A stretch of 64,000 nucleotides of DNA from Cadophora sp. MPI-SDFR-AT-0126 (Eukaryota > Ascomycota > Leotiomycetes > Helotiales > Ploettnerulaceae). The DNA lies in the NCBI GenBank assembly GCA_020747065.1, contig JAGMVK010000008.1, positions 930,001-994,000 of the forward strand, in the 5' to 3' direction. Under the pieces are notes generated by a model. That model did not search any database. It saw nothing but the letters and a program-made list of their open reading frames with translations, and was not told the origin of the DNA. Position numbers and translations under genes: made by a program. This document shows, piece by piece, positions 21,718 to 31,926 of the stretch (within the stretch, counting starts at the first letter, position 1; each line of letters begins with the position of its first letter).

Positions 21718-21895
21718 ATTTCCAAAAGCTACGGCGTCTGCTTGGCCGATGTGTCCAATTTAGAGGCATGTCGGCGTGTGATTGATGGCCTCAATGGTAT
21801 GGTTTTCAGAGTCAATATCGATGGATGAAATTAACATTTCTGCAGAGCCTCGAAATCAAAATTTGATTCCCGATTTTTACGAAGCATTTGGCAAT
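21718..21895 (+). pseudogene. RRM-like relic downstream of Y14
   Basis: A 36-codon open stretch at 21718-21825 reads SYGVCLADVSNLEACRRVIDG and then LNG, the strand-3/helix-2 pattern of an RRM, but it has no start and is bounded by stops. A GTATGG donor after LNG, a TTAAC branch-like site and a TCTGCAG acceptor at ~21846 would join a further short frame that ends in TGA near 21900. This could be a fragment of a duplicated RRM gene. It is not in frame with Y14 by any splice I could find. Confidence 0.35.
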
Positions 21896-21899
21896 TCGT

Positions 21900-22660
21900 G
21901 ATTTCATGCATTGGGGAGATATCGGTGGCAGGTTGGATATCCAAATTTCTTCCTGGTGCAATCTCATCAGGCAAGTAATCCTTTACGACATCCACCTTGA
22001 AGATGGAAAAGCCGAGTGCATGCAGCCACGCGATACTGCATTAATATGTATACTGAAACCCTTGCACGGGGGCATTGTGTGAATTCAGCTACAGAAAACT
22101 CTTTCATGCTGCTGAAAACCGGACGGCAACTCTTGCCCTCCGACAATACACGACGATCCCCTCAGATATGTCCAAAGCCCTCTTAAGATGGTCCTTAAAC
22201 GGTAACATCAAGCGGAGGAGCACTTTGTATGCGTCGCCCATGAACCTTCAACCATCCCTTGGAGTCCCAATGGTCTCCTCTGTCGAGAAGAAGCCCAGCA
22301 TAATTTCTCTCTGGGGTATGTCTAACATGAGAATAGACCCAACGAAGACCTTCAAGTAAGCGTCTCTCCATTTTATGAGCCGAACGTGCGTCCATACACT
22401 TGAACGTCCTCGAAGCGTTCTATGTTGAGAAGTATTCTCAAAACGAGTTATAACCAGCTTCATTAATGTCGCCTAAGCTTATGCGTTTGAACTGCAAAGA
22501 TTTATCTGCGGAGACCTATTTTTCAATCGACACGTATTGTAGACTTGAACGACCTACCCCTCTTTGCTTGCTACGAGTATCGAGCGAAAGTCCCCCCTCT
22601 GTGAGAAGATATGGCCCCCCATTTCAGTAGTCAAAATACGCAAGTCTGTACTGAGTGAAA
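21900..22660. other. Intergenic, nothing recognised
   Basis: AT-rich spacer. Short ORFs on both strands (for example 22075-22359 plus) lack motifs and splice logic. Confidence 0.5.
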
Positions 22661-22667
22661 GGACCAC

Positions 22668-23398
22668 CTATCCCCTTACCTGCGACAGTAGCTTTGATCC
22701 ATACTCTAGCGTCAGCGCTTTCTTGTACTCGGCAGCTGCCTCTAATGACACGATATGGAAAAGGCAGCAGATAATTTCCGTCAGGTAGGTATCTGTTTCA
22801 GTGTTTAGACTCCTGAAATAGCGAGGTGAATCAGAGAGAACAGTACTTGTGTGCCAGGCTATCTTTTCGTAGCTCAACGAATGAAACCAACTGCTTGAAG
22901 AAGGTCTCTCCAATGTCGTGGCATAGAAAATAGAAATCAGAAGGCCTTGGATAGCTTTGTGGGAAACTGATTTGCTCTCGAGACTTGCGGGAAGGAATGG
23001 TGGGGGAAGGTGCACTGCCAAGCAAACGCTTTTCAATTTTTCCTCGTTGCTCTTTTAACATGGAAGCCAGGATATCAAGTAGCGATTATCAAGATATATT
23101 GAATCGCTTGCAAACAATCTTTTGAGGCCGCCAGAGTGGTTCGATAGGCATTCTCAGATATACTGAATCGTGATTCAAGGAACATAGGTCCGAAACTGAG
23201 GTCGGCCCGGCCCTTTTCAAAGTGACAACACAAAGGCAAGACATAACTCACTTGACCTCGTAGCTGATAATAACTTTTGTCATTCCCAGTAATCAACATA
23301 TATTCACATCCTATGGTCATGACATCTTTGCAACATCCCGCTGTAGTGATACTTGAAGTGCCTCTTGATTTCTTGATGGGCACTAAGAGCCCGGGCAA
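22668..23398 (-). pseudogene. Decayed fragment of an unknown coding gene
   Basis: Minus-strand frames here look protein-like but are broken. One reads SENAYRTTLAASKDCLQAIQ near 23140-23075. A shifted frame continues as DILASMLKEQRG and ends near 22847 with DIGETFFKQLVSFVELRKDS. A third continues with TYLTEIICCLFHIVSLEAA to 22668 and a GTAAGG donor. The last two join only through a 34-nt GT-AG interval, which is shorter than any other intron here. Next to the GTAAGG donor every continuation stops quickly. The pattern resembles helical N-terminal regions of fungal NLR-type proteins, but this is an impression, not a family assignment. Confidence 0.3.
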
Positions 23399-23499
23399 CT
23401 CCGACTCGTCACGAGCGAAGTGGGGTTGGACCTGAAATCTCTGACAGAGTTTTACCGCTCGTATGTATACAAATAAGAGAAAATTTTCAACAAATCAGC

Positions 23500-23644
23500 G
23501 GTGACGTGGCCGTAAGTTCATCCCTTAAAGCACATCAAACAACATCTCTAATAATGAACAGGAGCGGTTATGGCGCTAGTTTCAGGTATATCAAGTCACC
23601 AATACTAGTTCGAAAGAGCGAGGGTTCGAATCCCTCCGTCATCA
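23500..23644 (+). tRNA. tRNA-Leu(CAG) with two intervening sequences
   Basis: The acceptor stem is GGTGACG (23500-23506) with CGTCATC (23637-23643), discriminator A at 23644. The T-arm is GAGGG-TTCGAAT-CCCTC with an intact B box. The anticodon stem is CTAGT (23576-23580) with ACTAG (23604-23608), loop TTCAGG...T, anticodon CAG. A 16-nt intron (23587-23602) sits at the normal 37/38 position. The variable arm TTC-GAAA-GAG marks a class II leucine tRNA. The D-stem is GCC (23509-23511) with GGC (23572-23574), but its 5' strand is separated from the D-loop GAGCGGTTAT by 23512-23561. This 50-nt insert begins GTAAGT and ends ACAG, and the A box is split by it. A Pol III terminator T6 lies at 23648-23653. 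Without both inserts the tRNA is a complete 79-nt cloverleaf. Confidence 0.85.
23512..23561 (+). other. GT-AG (spliceosome-like) insert in tRNA D-arm
   Basis: The insert is 50 nt long with a perfect fungal 5' splice site GTAAGT, a CTCTAAT branch-like motif near 23546-23552 and 3' end GAACAG. Its length and signals match the spliceosomal introns of neighbouring protein genes (45-54 nt). Excision rejoins TGGCC to GAGCGG, recreating both the D-arm and the A-box consensus. No bulge-helix-bulge pairing typical of endonuclease-spliced tRNA introns is obvious at its ends. Confidence 0.6.
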
Positions 23645-24682
23645 TTGTTTTTTGCTTCTTTGTTCTTCTGACTGTCCCGATTCAATCCTGAAGTGAGAAT
23701 TTTATGGTTCTAGCGAGAATCAGAAATCACGGCGCAGCTTTCTGTTTTGCCTCTTTTTTGACTGACTATAGGAGCTGTACCACACTCTATTCGCGAGGAT
23801 ATTACCCTATCTTTCTCAACTTTATCAAGTTTGCCAATGGTGTAGTTCTTCGGGGCTGAAAAATCATTTTGTGGGTTCAGGGTTTCCTGCACTACCACCT
23901 CGGCTGCTAAGCGAGCATGCAAAACACCCCACAACGGAAGCGAGAATGTCAATAAACTGCTAATCGACGAAAGAACTTGCCTCCGTACATGATATCACCA
24001 TTAAATAAGCCATTTCAATGTTTATGGGGATGATCCATGACCGTTTTGAAACTCAAGGAGGCAAATCGCAAGTCAATTGCGAGGCCTGGATTGAGCGCCC
24101 TCTATGCCCCAATGAGGAGGCCTCAGCTGTGTTCCATAGTACTGAAACTCTTGATCTTGAGTTGGCTGTGTCCTATTCTCTGGCAATTCTCCATGCTCCT
24201 CGGTCAATATCAAATGGGACCTTTATGGCTGAATGTGATGGGGAAGAGGTCATTAGAATCTATTGAAAAGTAGGCAGAAACGATTTGAAATATGCTAAAC
24301 CTCACTCTAGAAGCGTGTTCATATGGTTACATTTAGAATCTTCTCATCTAAGCACAAATTAAGGATCGGTTCTGTCTCTCTGAACTGAAAGTAGAGAATT
24401 TATGAACCTGCTTGAGAAAGCTTTGGCTGCTGCCTCACGGCTCAAATACGAAGCTTGCAAATTTCTACAAATCCACTTGCGGCAGGCACGTTGGAGTGAA
24501 TTCTGTCTTATTGCTAAGGTTCGTGGAACCTAATGATAGCTCCTCTTTGATTCCTCGCCTCTTCTAAGTCTCATGCACTTGACATTCTTCCTATCAACGT
24601 CTCCTCCCCCAGGACTTCAACTACAATTCTACAATCAGCAACCCACTTCAGCATTAGCTTCAGCATAAAAGCAGTGTCCGAT
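23645..24682. other. tRNA 3' flank and BTB-1 promoter
   Basis: It begins with the Pol III T-run. A minus-strand ORF at 23710-23952 has a weakly hydrophobic start but no other support. The ~90 bases before 24683 are a normal leader. Confidence 0.5.
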
Positions 24683-25779
24683 ATGGTACCTCCACCAGCA
24701 AAGAAGCAGAAGCTTTCTCAAAGTATGTGTCAATCTTAATGCTTTCTTGTTAATATCAACTGTCTTGCACAGACTTACTCCCAACAGGCTCTGCAATCAT
24801 CTTCACTACGCTCAAAAATGAGCCGAATACTCGGCTGTTTGTCTTCAACCAGGAGTTCCATGTCTTTGCAGAACCCTTAAGGATGAATTCTGCATTCTTT
24901 GAGAGAGCGTTTGATCCATCCAATGGTATCGAACTGAGTTCGAGCTCACCTCTCTTCAAGAGCGACTGGTACACTAGCCTGGACAAGGACGTTGGATGGG
25001 TACTCACTCCTGGCTCTCAAAAACACGACAAGGATGAAGACTTCACCATTTCCAAAGGCAAACGGTCTCAGGAGCAGAAAGCGTTCAACAACATCCTCTG
25101 CGCAATCTTCAATAGAGAGTACCAAGTTTCCAACGCAGCTGAGCTTAACTCCATGGTCACTCAAGCAGCATATTACGGTGCTCTTCCCGTTGTTTCAAAC
25201 TCTCTCACAGGACCATTATACACCAGCTCTGAATTGCTTTCTACCGATTTCGATGCCACCACCCTTCTCGAGTCCGCATACAAGCTCCGTCACAAGGCCT
25301 TGTTTCGCGAGTGCTTCATTTATGTTCTTGGCCCATGGTCCAACCCACAATACAAAAAATTATTAGATGGACCTCTCTTCAAATTGGCGGACACAGCCTA
25401 CAAGAGAATGGAAATGCACATCATGAAAATTCACATGGATATGTTTCAACTTGCCTCCAACTGCCCTCCCGACTCAGACGAGTTCATAAACGGCGGCACC
25501 GAGTATGTTCAACATCTATTGGGCTTGGCACCAAAGTGTGTGAGCGACGAAGGTAGGATTATCATGCCAAAGTTCTTCCGCAGTTGCATGACGGCTGCAG
25601 CAAGAAAGTACCCCGAGCCTCATGATGAGGTCAAGAAGATGCTGGGGAGATTTTTGCAGAACAGACTGGTGTTGTTGAAGGATGCTGTGTCTGGTGTGGG
25701 AGAATTCGAGGATTATTTTCTGCACTTCACCATTCCAGATCGGATGCTTCCTTGGGATGTCAACGAAATTACTTGGTGA
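24683..25779 (+). CDS. BTB-type protein, intact member of local family (BTB-1)
   Basis: The model is join(24683..24722, 24773..25779), 348 residues. The 50-bp intron has donor GTATGT and acceptor GCACAG; a second in-frame acceptor lies 15 nt downstream. The N-terminal tip PAKKQK is a possible nuclear localisation signal. Residues ~30-60 read TRLFVFNQEFHVFAEPLRMN, the first strands and helix of a fungal BTB/POZ domain (usually 'D..l.v....f.vHs.vL...S..F'). The C-terminal half is a conserved helical region shared with three neighbouring copies (ALPVVSNSL, YKLRHKALFRECFIYVLGPW), ending in PWDVNEITW at the stop codon. BTB domains mediate dimerisation or Cullin-3 adaptor function; the role of this family is unknown. 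It is the only clearly unbroken copy of the four. Confidence 0.78.
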
Positions 25780-27208
25780 TATAAAAGGCAAGTCACAAAC
25801 TATGCCCATCATAATCAGTCAATCAATCATTAATTACTGGTAGACTCGCTCAGAGGAATTCCTCGATTCTACAGCAACTGCTCGTGAACAGTGCCTGGAA
25901 GTGGACTTGGGGAGGATTCATTATCGCACCAAACTTGGTTGTCATTTAACATCTGCTTTCTAGGTATTGGGGTGAAGGACGGTGGAGGTTTCAGACCAAG
26001 CGGCCCTTCAACTTACTCACATATGTTCGTAGCCTTTTGCTCAAGGATTTGGGGATTTCTGCAGTATTTGTTCGCAGCATGGACTTACATGACACATAAT
26101 TTAGGGGTGGTACGTGCAGGATGCTGACCAGGCTCTCAACTGTCAATATTCACCTTTATATCGATCAATCAAAGCTTTTCATTGATACAAACAATGCGGA
26201 GGCTCAAGAAGAGTCAAACACACATAATTACAAATAGCAGCTTCATCTGTCCATTTAATTTCATCTGATGTTCTTGGGCATCGAAGTGAGTCCAGCCTTC
26301 TGCTGTAACTTTATTCCATCCTCGACTCTGTTCACTTTCGGTTCCTGCTACGGCAGGGATCCAATTTCTGGGGCGTCAAATTCTCATTTGCCACTCTTCT
26401 ATCCAATGTTCAACTTGTATAAAAGTGCCTTGTGCTAATTATCCCCAGGCAAAGCTTGCAAGTCTTACGATTACTTCTTTTCGGTGGATATCTCTGAGGA
26501 CAAGCTTCCATGAGATAAGACGAAAATTGACTGCTACTCTGCTGTGAGACTGCATGTGTCATTGGGGGCTATCGGAAGGAGACGATGTTGCGAGCCGAGT
26601 TTTGAGTAGTTGAGCATCGAATGAGCTCTATGATGTTTGCCACCAAGATTGCTACGCCGTCGGGAAAAATCGACTCTTGAGGAGATTGGGGGGCCGATTT
26701 CCGTTGCACGAAAACATTCGTCCTTGGCGAGGTAATGACTGAGCTACTTTATTGGCTGATAATACTACAGCGGGCCAGGTAAAAATTATAGGACAAGGGC
26801 CAAAAGCTGTTTTAGATCAACGAGCTGGGAACCTTTCCGAGGGATCGCTCGTTACTGGGTCAGGCAACACTTAACCGCTGGGCCTCCGTAGGTGTTTAAT
26901 CCTCCGCATGAATTTCCCATCAAAAAAGGAGCGGTTGTATGCATGAGGGCCGGCGTGATAAGGGCTTGGCGTGCCAAATTGAGGTTGTTGTGCAACACAG
27001 GCATTGGGGGCCAAATTGAAGCTCGCCCCAAGAGAGCTGGCATTCAGCTTACCGTAGAATTATACTTATTGAAACTGTTGCCCTCAATCATCCGTTCTGA
27101 CTCTTCGTCCGTATTCTGCAAATTCTCGAGGCGTTGCTTTCAAGTTTTACAGAAACTAAATACCGTGTGAACTTGTGGCTGCCCCTCAAAGCCAAGAAAA
27201 CCGATAAT
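25780..27208. other. Intergenic, nothing recognised
   Basis: No gene is seen in these 1.4 kb. Short ORFs at 25891-26127 and 26892-27170 show no motif. The region is AT-rich on the left and less so near 26900-27050. Confidence 0.5.
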
Positions 27209-29672
27209 ATGGACATATCCATGGCACAAGGCGGAACACTTACACCAAACAATAAAACTCAAAGTTCACTCAGCGATGATATAGCCAACAACTCTCCGAG
27301 TGGCCTGGAAATTGAAAAAGGGGGAGTAAAGTGAGGAGTTATTTATCATGATCTTATACCTGGTTTTCACCATGATAGTTCTGTATAATTTCATGTTTCA
27401 ACATGAACTCAAGAGCTTAGATATCAAAAAGCTAACCCTCAACTTATGATAGGATAGGACTCATATTCCTTCGAAAGAGGATGAAAGCTCTCGTGGCGAC
27501 CCTGCCGGTCCCCCTATAAAGCTTGAGCAGAGCGTGCGCAACACATTGAGAGCCTGGGGACTTGGTGCAGTGTACCGTCTTGTATTCGCGCCCAAGGAAC
27601 AGCGTTATGTTGTCATATTCAAGAGCTATTTTGTGGCCGTGCTGGTTGCCTTTGTTCATATACCACCCGTCGCCGCAACTACGGTATTGACCCTTCTGAT
27701 GTACTGGAATTACTGGGTTGGGGCGGACTTGGCCCCCTCTCACAAGTGGGAAAGACAGGCCATCTTAGGTATCCAGCTCGCGGCCAAGGTGTTGGAAATC
27801 ATGACCACCGCTCCGCTAGCAACTAACTTATCGTCTTTACCTCGTCCACCGCGAAGTTGCCCTAGGCAAAGGCGCGCCCCTGGCAGCCTTATTTGTAGGG
27901 TCCAACTTCATGTCGCCAAGCTACCTTTTGTCGGAGGAGTTCTTTGCCTTACTCACAGGGAGATTCGCAAACTGGAGTAAGAAAGTCCTCTTCATTTTAT
28001 TTACCGTCATCTGTTGCGTCCTGGCAGTGACCGCTGGTCCGGCCGCAGCAACTATTATGCTACAGCTGAACGACTGGCAGCGTATGGGAGGAACCTGTGT
28101 ATTCTTGAATATCACCCGTGACACCCTCTATCAACACAACTACACGTCAAGTCATACTCTGAGCGGAGATGTCTGCCTAGTTACTGGAAGTTCACGGTGT
28201 CCTTCTGCGGGCTGGGAAAATCTGCAGCGCTACGCCGAGTATTTCCCGGTCCACGCAGGACCCCAGTCGAAGGGAGTCAACCTCCGTCCTCCTGTTGTCA
28301 TTTATATACCAACAATTGAGTCAATGGTGAGGCTGAGCTCAACCGTTCGTGAGCCGGTGGGGGTCGACACGTCGGACTTCTCGGTGGGAGAGTCGAGAAT
28401 GGTTATGCCCTTCCGCGTGGTTGGTGAGGCGCTTGTTCAAGTGGTGAAGGATTGGGGCCAGGGGTCGGTCGAAACAGCTTATAAAGATGGGATCAATCGC
28501 AGAGGGGCAAGTCACCAGCTGACCGCACGGATTCAAACGCCTACTGCGAAGACACGATGCTCGATGACCTTCATAAACGGCGAAACCCAATCAAGTAGTG
28601 CGACGCAAGCCATCTTTCCAGATTTGCGCACTTATAATGGCTATTATCAGCTGCTCAACACGACAGTAGACATCCCAGCTGTGCAAGTCATCCTGCAGAC
28701 TATCAATAGGACAGCCCCTGATATTCGTTTCTTTGATATCGACAGCCAATCCAGTATAGCGTCCAACTCTCACTCGGCACCGTGGTCTCCCTTCCAGTAG
28801 CAGTGCAGAATGGTTCTTCAGCTCTTTACGGATGCTTCACTATTGCTAACCTCATAGTTCAAACAAACGACGCAACCCACGACCACCAGGTAATCTTAGA
28901 TGTGGTGCCAAACGGTGCTCAATGGCTTCTCAGTCGGGACAATGCCGTCACCATCCACTCATCCTTCGCAAACCTCACCAACCCGACACTCGACTCGTTC
29001 AATACTAGTGCGATGGTTTTCGAGAGGTTAGCTCACGCCGGTGGGCTTGGGACCGTGACACCGGCCGCCGCAGAGTGGAGCATCGGCCATGTCGAGACTA
29101 TCATCAACCTCATGATGGTCAACGGGTTGTCCAACGCGATGCCAAACGTAAGGCCATTCAAGGATCCTAATCAGGGCGCTCGGTGGCGCGACATGTTCCC
29201 GAAAGGCCGGTCCTTCGGCCCCCAGCGCGGGCTCAGCATCTACAATGTGTCGGAACCAGACAGCTACGGGGGGGTCGACTTCGAGGTGAAGGCCATGGGC
29301 TGGGCGTACATGGCCATGAATAACACGTCGCGTAACGCTCTCATCGTGCTCTTTGTATACTCGGGGGTGGCGTTACTCTCCATCGCATGGAGCGTTGCAT
29401 CCGGCCTGACGAGCCCCAGCTGGAGCTCGGTGCCGTCGCTCTTTTCAGTCGCCATGCGCAGCAAGCCGCGTCCGGGCGACGAGATGCGTATCTTTGATGA
29501 TAACAAGATGTGGCGCCAAACTTATCTCATTTTGGCCGACGGCGACCAGGTGGTGGTGCGCCAGGTACACGAGGCGATACTGTCCCTACCGAAGAGCGAA
29601 TTAAGCCAAACGAGGCGTATAGGTAGGGACTACAAACCCAAGCAGGAAGCAGGCCTGGTTAAGCGACTTTAG
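27209..29672 (+). CDS. Large fungal multi-pass membrane protein, structure uncertain
   Basis: Exon 1 is 27209..27330, joined through a 127-bp intron (GTGAGG, CTAAC, GATAG) to 27458. The following frame has hydrophobic segments (VVIFKSYFVAVLVAF, and VLFILFTVICCVLAVTAGPA), a long N-glycosylation-rich ectodomain (several N-x-S/T) and a last membrane helix (ALIVLFVYSGVALLSIAW) before a cytosolic tail. This layout matches a fungal family of large hypothetical membrane proteins whose function is unknown to me. The frame changes twice, near 27830 and near 28750. Two phase-compatible GT-AG intervals, 27769..27865 and 28687..28754, would remove the breaks and give a 723-residue, four-exon protein. Their interiors look coding, however, and the second donor (GTCATC) is poor. 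It is either a real four-exon gene or a frameshifted pseudogene. Confidence 0.5.
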
Positions 29673-30163
29673 TCTTGGTCGACTTCACGTTGTGGAGGAA
29701 TACTCGAGGCGGTTCAAGTTCCAGGGATAGGTACATTGTTTGTGGCGAAGTTGAGAAAGTGAAGATTCCTGTAGAAGAACTCATAATTGGAGTTTCACTC
29801 TGATGCATATCCTCGCAAGCAACTTCGTTTCTTAGTTCAATGAATGTCTGTCGGGAATAATTGCAACGATGAAATTGCTCTTTTCTTCTGTGTATTGGGC
29901 TAGACTGTGTGGGTATCCACCAAAAGAAAGTTTACGGATCCCCAATCAGATATCATCCTTCATGAGCAGACTAAACCCTTTCTCGAATACCTTCGAAATT
30001 TTTTTTGCCAGCTTTAGACCATTTCTCTATCTCCCATGAGAGCCACAAAGCGCAGAAGCAGGACATTTGTATGTGTATTACTTCAGGCACGACTCTATCT
30101 GTGCTAGTTTGTGTCAGCAATCGCACAGAGGCTTCTCTGGATGGAGATCTGAGCTCACTCAAT
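29673..30163. other. Convergent intergenic spacer
   Basis: This is the 3' region between the membrane protein gene and the minus-strand BTB-2 copy. Nothing else is recognised. Confidence 0.55.
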
Positions 30164-31433
30164 CTAAAAATCTGTCTCATTGACATCCCACGGAAGGTCT
30201 TCGTCATCGATCTCCACACAAAGAAAATGATCTTCCATATTGGCTTGAGGGTAGTTCGGACTAAATTCGTCTAACGGGATTCCGTCTTCCACTCCAAGAT
30301 AGTAGGGTGGGAATAGATCAGAGCCAGTGCCAGACTCGAGAGCGTCTCTGTTCAATACTAGGTTGCTCTTCAATAGACTTGCTATGAGAGTTGCAACTTC
30401 GTTATCCCGAATGTCGTCGAGGAATTCGTCATCGATGTCAAAAGGGCTTCTTTTGAGAATCCGGTAAAAACTTCTAAAATAAGCTGGGGTATCCACTGTG
30501 AGGGCTTGGGCTCTGTTAACAGTATGCGTGATAGCTTCGACTATTTTTTTTTAATGACAGCTGATTCCTGTTCTCGGTAACAGAAATACTCTTCCCCTAT
30601 GTCTTGCGTCAATTGACAATGGATCTCAGAAATCTTGGCTGCCACCTCCGCCCAAGCAGCACGAGCAATTTTCTTCAATCTAGGATTATCGAGTGTGTTA
30701 TAAGCCGGCTCACTCCAGGGACCCACCACCCAGATCAAGCTTTCTCGGAAGAGAAGTTTGTTCTTAAGCTTCGCCACTGCTGTAAAGACTTTGCAACGAA
30801 ATCGAGGTATATCCTTGATAAATTCGGGACTGATGTGGAAGGCCATATCGAGGGTCCGCGATATCACTGGCAAGGCACAGTAAAAATCGGCTAATTGTGT
30901 CAAAGAGAGGAAGAGCTCGCCACTGTCAATGACGTAGGGTTTGAGATAAATTGCAGATAGCAAGATTTCGAAGGCCTTGATCTCAAGGGATTCATCGCCA
31001 GAGAAGACTGCTGACTGGATCGAATTTGCGGTCTGTATGGCCAGGTTTAGCTCAGGTTTGGCCAGATTACTCTGCAACTTACATCCGACTTCGCAGCAGT
31101 GAGGTACCAGCTTGAGTTATCAGGCCCGTCGATCTCAGTGGCCCAATGTTAGTTGAAAGATCCTGACATTCCATTGTATGAGACTTGGGAGGTCGCAGCT
31201 GGACGCAAATTTTCTTCAACTGCGGTGCCGATTGGAAAGGCGTTAGCGACCTTTGGGGTCTTGTCTGGGGAGTCGAGGAATTTTCTGAAGTATGCTGAGT
31301 ACAGTTTCAGCAAGATTGAATGAACGTGTAATTCTTGATCGAAGACTACGAGTCGTACGTCTGGTTGAAAGCCCGGTGTGGTGAACATAATCGGCTTTCT
31401 GCGATTTTGCTCCTGTGCTGCGTGTTCTGCCAT
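30164..31433 (-). pseudogene. BTB-2, disrupted copy of the local BTB family
   Basis: The start is ATG at 31433 (MAEHAAQEQ). Exon 1 runs to 31083 and a 50-bp intron (31082..31033, GTAAGT, ACAG) joins it in phase to the conserved C-terminal half. The BTB strand VRLVVFDQELHVHSILLKLYSAYF is aligned with the sister copies, as are SALYCALPVISRTL-type and LLFRESLIWVVGPW elements, and it ends LPWDVNETDF. Two lesions are seen. A TAA at 31149-31151 falls where the sisters have Tyr before an Asp/Glu-Trp pair. A run of nine A (plus-strand T at 30544-30552) shifts the frame before the last ~125 residues. The TAA also lies in a 51-nt phase-0 GT-AG interval with a CTAAC branch, so splicing could remove it. 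The A-run shift has no such escape, though it could be a sequencing error. Confidence 0.62.
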
Positions 31434-31926
31434 GGCGGAAAGATCTCGAGATTTCACGGTGGAAGTTGGAGATTGTGCGATGTCGAGGAAGAATTCGAGG
31501 ATGGGTAATGGCGGGAGAAGGCGTCAGAAAATATCCACTCTGATTCTAGTCGCAGGTGAAGTGCTAGCGTGAATGCAGTCGATGAGGATGGTGTTGAATC
31601 GCTTAGTTCGCGCTAGTCTAAACAGTGGCAGCACAACAAAACCAATTCCTCTCTCTCCACACTGCGCTTGAATAACTTTCGATATCAGACAATCTCGAAG
31701 ATCTTCTACAAGTCTCCAAGTTCTTGACCATTTCTCGACTCTTCAATCCACTTTGAACGCCCAGAGGCCATCGAGTCACTGTGAGCATCCTCCTTGTCCA
31801 AGCTCTCGCTCAGGCGACCGCGGCACGGTAAATCGGTTCTACGAAAACTCAGGTCAAGCTTAATACAGCTGTAAAAATCATACACGATAGCTGCATACTG
31901 CCCACGTTACTATCCAGACCAAGGGT
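31434..31926. other. Divergent spacer, BTB-2 / BTB-3
   Basis: This is the shared upstream region of two head-to-head copies of the BTB family. It is pyrimidine-rich near 31660-31800 with no other recognised element. Confidence 0.5.

Noticed and set aside
21607..21729. Splicing from the Y14 GTAAGG donor into the downstream RRM-like relic
   Set aside because: The donor leaves one base and the acceptor before TACGGC needs two, so the relic would be read out of frame.
23506..23691. Short protein ORF over the tRNA locus
   Set aside because: It is explained entirely by the tRNA structure and has no coding features.
23710..23952. Minus-strand ORF with a weak signal-like start
   Set aside because: No clear cleavage site, conserved cysteines or homology were visible, so it is not distinguishable from chance.
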